From Competibacteraceae bacterium UBA2792 (lineage in GTDB: Bacteria > Pseudomonadota > Gammaproteobacteria > Competibacterales > Competibacteraceae): a DNA stretch of 6,339 nt. The stretch lies in the NCBI GenBank assembly GCA_002352125.1, contig DEHU01000085.1:1-6339 (forward strand). The letters run 5' to 3'. Numbering within the stretch: the first letter of the stretch is position 1; each line of letters opens with the position of its first letter. Positions 5,655 to 6,339 of this stretch are shown here, piece after piece. The position numbers were made by a program, and so were the translations under genes. The notes beneath the pieces are model-generated. The model searched no databases. It was not told the DNA's origin and was given only the letters and a program-made list of their open reading frames with translations.

Positions 5655-5700
5655 GTTGGCGAGCCATCGATCGTGAGCAGTAGAGCTCACGGTCGCCAGC
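5655..5700 (+). other. Large stem-loop in the fleQ 5' leader
   Basis: CGATCGTGAGC (5668-5678) pairs with GCTCACGGTCG (5685-5695), giving 11 pairs with one G-T wobble around a 6-base loop, AGTAGA. A lower stem can form from 5655-5659 with 5696-5700 (five pairs, one wobble), leaving an 8-base bulge on the 5' side. No T-run follows, so it is not an intrinsic terminator. It lies about 40 bases before the start codon and leaves the ribosome binding site free. Possible roles are mRNA stability, protein binding or an operator in DNA; none is shown. Confidence 0.6.
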
Positions 5701-5740
5701 CCCCAGCAGTCATGCTTCATCCATTTAAGGATAATAATCG

Positions 5741-6339
5741 ATGAAGACCGCTTTGCTCGTGATCGACGACGATTCCGCTCGGGCCGAAGAACTGTGCCTA
5801 TTGCTGCGGTTTCTGGAGGAAACCCATATTGCCCATGCGGAATCCTCCAACTGGCAAGCCTACGCAGAGCGCAACACCGATTTGCGCTGCATTTTTCTGG
5901 GGTGCTATGGCGCTACCGACCAACCGCCCACCGATGCCATTCAAGCCATTCGCGCTCTGGCCCCGCGAGCGACTTTGATCCTGATCGAGGAAACCGACCG
6001 GCCTCGCCGCCTGTCGGCGACGCTCGAAGCCAGTTGCAACGGCCATTTATCTCGCCCGTTCCGCTATTCGCAATTGAGCCAAATTTTGTCCAGGCTGCAA
6101 GCGGCCGCTGGCCGCGACGGCCGGGGCGCTGCTTCGACTCGCCGCAACGCCGAGCTGTTTCGCAGCTTGATCGGGCATAGTCCAGCAATCGTTCGAGTGC
6201 GTGAACTGATTCAGCGTGTCGCGCCGTCCGAATCCACCGTGATGATCCTGGGTGAATCCGGCACCGGCAAAGAGGTCGTGGCGCGCAACATTCATTATTT
6301 TTCCGGCCGGGGCCAAGGTCCGTTCGTCCCGGTCAACTG
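5741..6339 (+). CDS. fleQ: FleQ, RpoN-dependent flagellar master regulator (5' part only)
   Basis: FleQ is a bacterial enhancer-binding protein that activates sigma-54 flagellar promoters and responds to cyclic-di-GMP. The first 199 residues are present and the frame stays open at the window end. Residues 1-120 form a receiver-like FleQ domain: the acidic D9-D10-D11 is retained, but the phosphoacceptor site reads FLGCYG (52-57) with no Asp, and the usual Lys is replaced in SRPF (104-107). The AAA+ domain starts at [10 protein letters not shown] (138-147), with Walker A GESGTGKE at 171-178 followed by VVARN (179-183), and the fragment ends FVPVN. The LFRS motif and the R182-N183 pair correspond to cyclic-di-GMP contacts in Pseudomonas aeruginosa FleQ, with a constant offset of three residues. 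AAGGA (5727-5731) lies 9 bases before the ATG. The rest of AAA+ and the Fis-type DNA-binding domain lie outside the window. Confidence 0.95.
   Translation, partial: MKTALLVIDDDSARAEELCLLLRFLEETHIAHAESSNWQAYAERNTDLRCIFLGCYGATDQPPTDAIQAIRALAPRATLILIEETDRPRRLSATLEASCNGHLSRPFRYSQLSQILSRLQAAAGRDGRGAASTRRNAELFRSLIGHSPAIVRVRELIQRVAPSESTVMILGESGTGKEVVARNIHYFSGRGQGPFVPVN

Noticed and set aside
5626..5676. A 16-codon leader peptide ORF in the fleQ leader
   Set aside because: Its ATG has no ribosome binding site. A second in-frame ATG at 5650 has an AGGAG-like run, but only one base away, which is too close to work.
5603..5740. Cyclic-di-GMP (GEMM-I) riboswitch in the fleQ leader
   Set aside because: CACGCA occurs once, but the conserved GCAAACC core and the tetraloop-receptor architecture are not seen.

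Overview
This window is a polar-flagellum filament locus from a Gram-negative bacterium, most likely a gammaproteobacterium. All recognisable genes are on the + strand. The order is fliC (flagellin), flaG, fliD (filament cap), fliS (flagellin chaperone), fliT-like (cap chaperone), a PilZ-family gene and the start of fleQ (RpoN-dependent master regulator). This matches the fliC-flaG-fliD-fliS-fleQ arrangement of Pseudomonas-type polar flagellates. A PilZ-family gene between fliT and fleQ suggests a non-pseudomonad lineage; methanotroph-like or other environmental gammaproteobacteria are possible, but the genus cannot be fixed from this sequence. GC content is moderately high by eye and the genes look uniform, with no sign of transfer and no mobile element, tRNA, rRNA or CRISPR array.

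Layout. Bases 1-153 carry the last 50 codons of an unrecognised gene. Bases 154-429 have no convincing gene, only small inverted repeats and an A/T tract. A textbook sigma-28 (FliA) promoter (430-456) drives fliC (530-1408), which is followed by a long GC-rich hairpin (1434-1470) with only a poor U-tract. flaG (1494-2033) and fliD (2083-4065) follow with strong ribosome binding sites but no clear promoter of their own. The 145-base gap after fliD holds a good sigma-54 (RpoN) promoter candidate (4106-4121), preceded by a TGACATA direct repeat. Downstream are fliS (4211-4645), a GTG-started fliT-like gene that overlaps the fliS stop (4642-4962) and the PilZ-family gene (4992-5564). fleQ begins at 5741 and runs off the window; it has a sigma-70-like promoter (5569-5596) and a structured leader of about 135 bases.

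How it fits together. FleQ with RpoN activates middle flagellar genes, and the fliS-fliT-pilZ promoter candidate fits that tier. FliA then turns on fliC late. FliS holds flagellin and FliT holds the FliD cap before export, FliD caps the growing filament, and FlaG is thought to affect filament length. The FleQ fragment keeps the cyclic-di-GMP contact residues known from Pseudomonas, while the adjacent PilZ-like protein appears to have lost the usual cyclic-di-GMP motifs.

I see no wholly new system here. The points most worth a second look are the enlarged FliD with an apparent internal domain duplication, the degenerate PilZ protein, the fleQ leader hairpin, the sequence shared between the two ends of the fliC transcript, and the regulatory block upstream of fliS.
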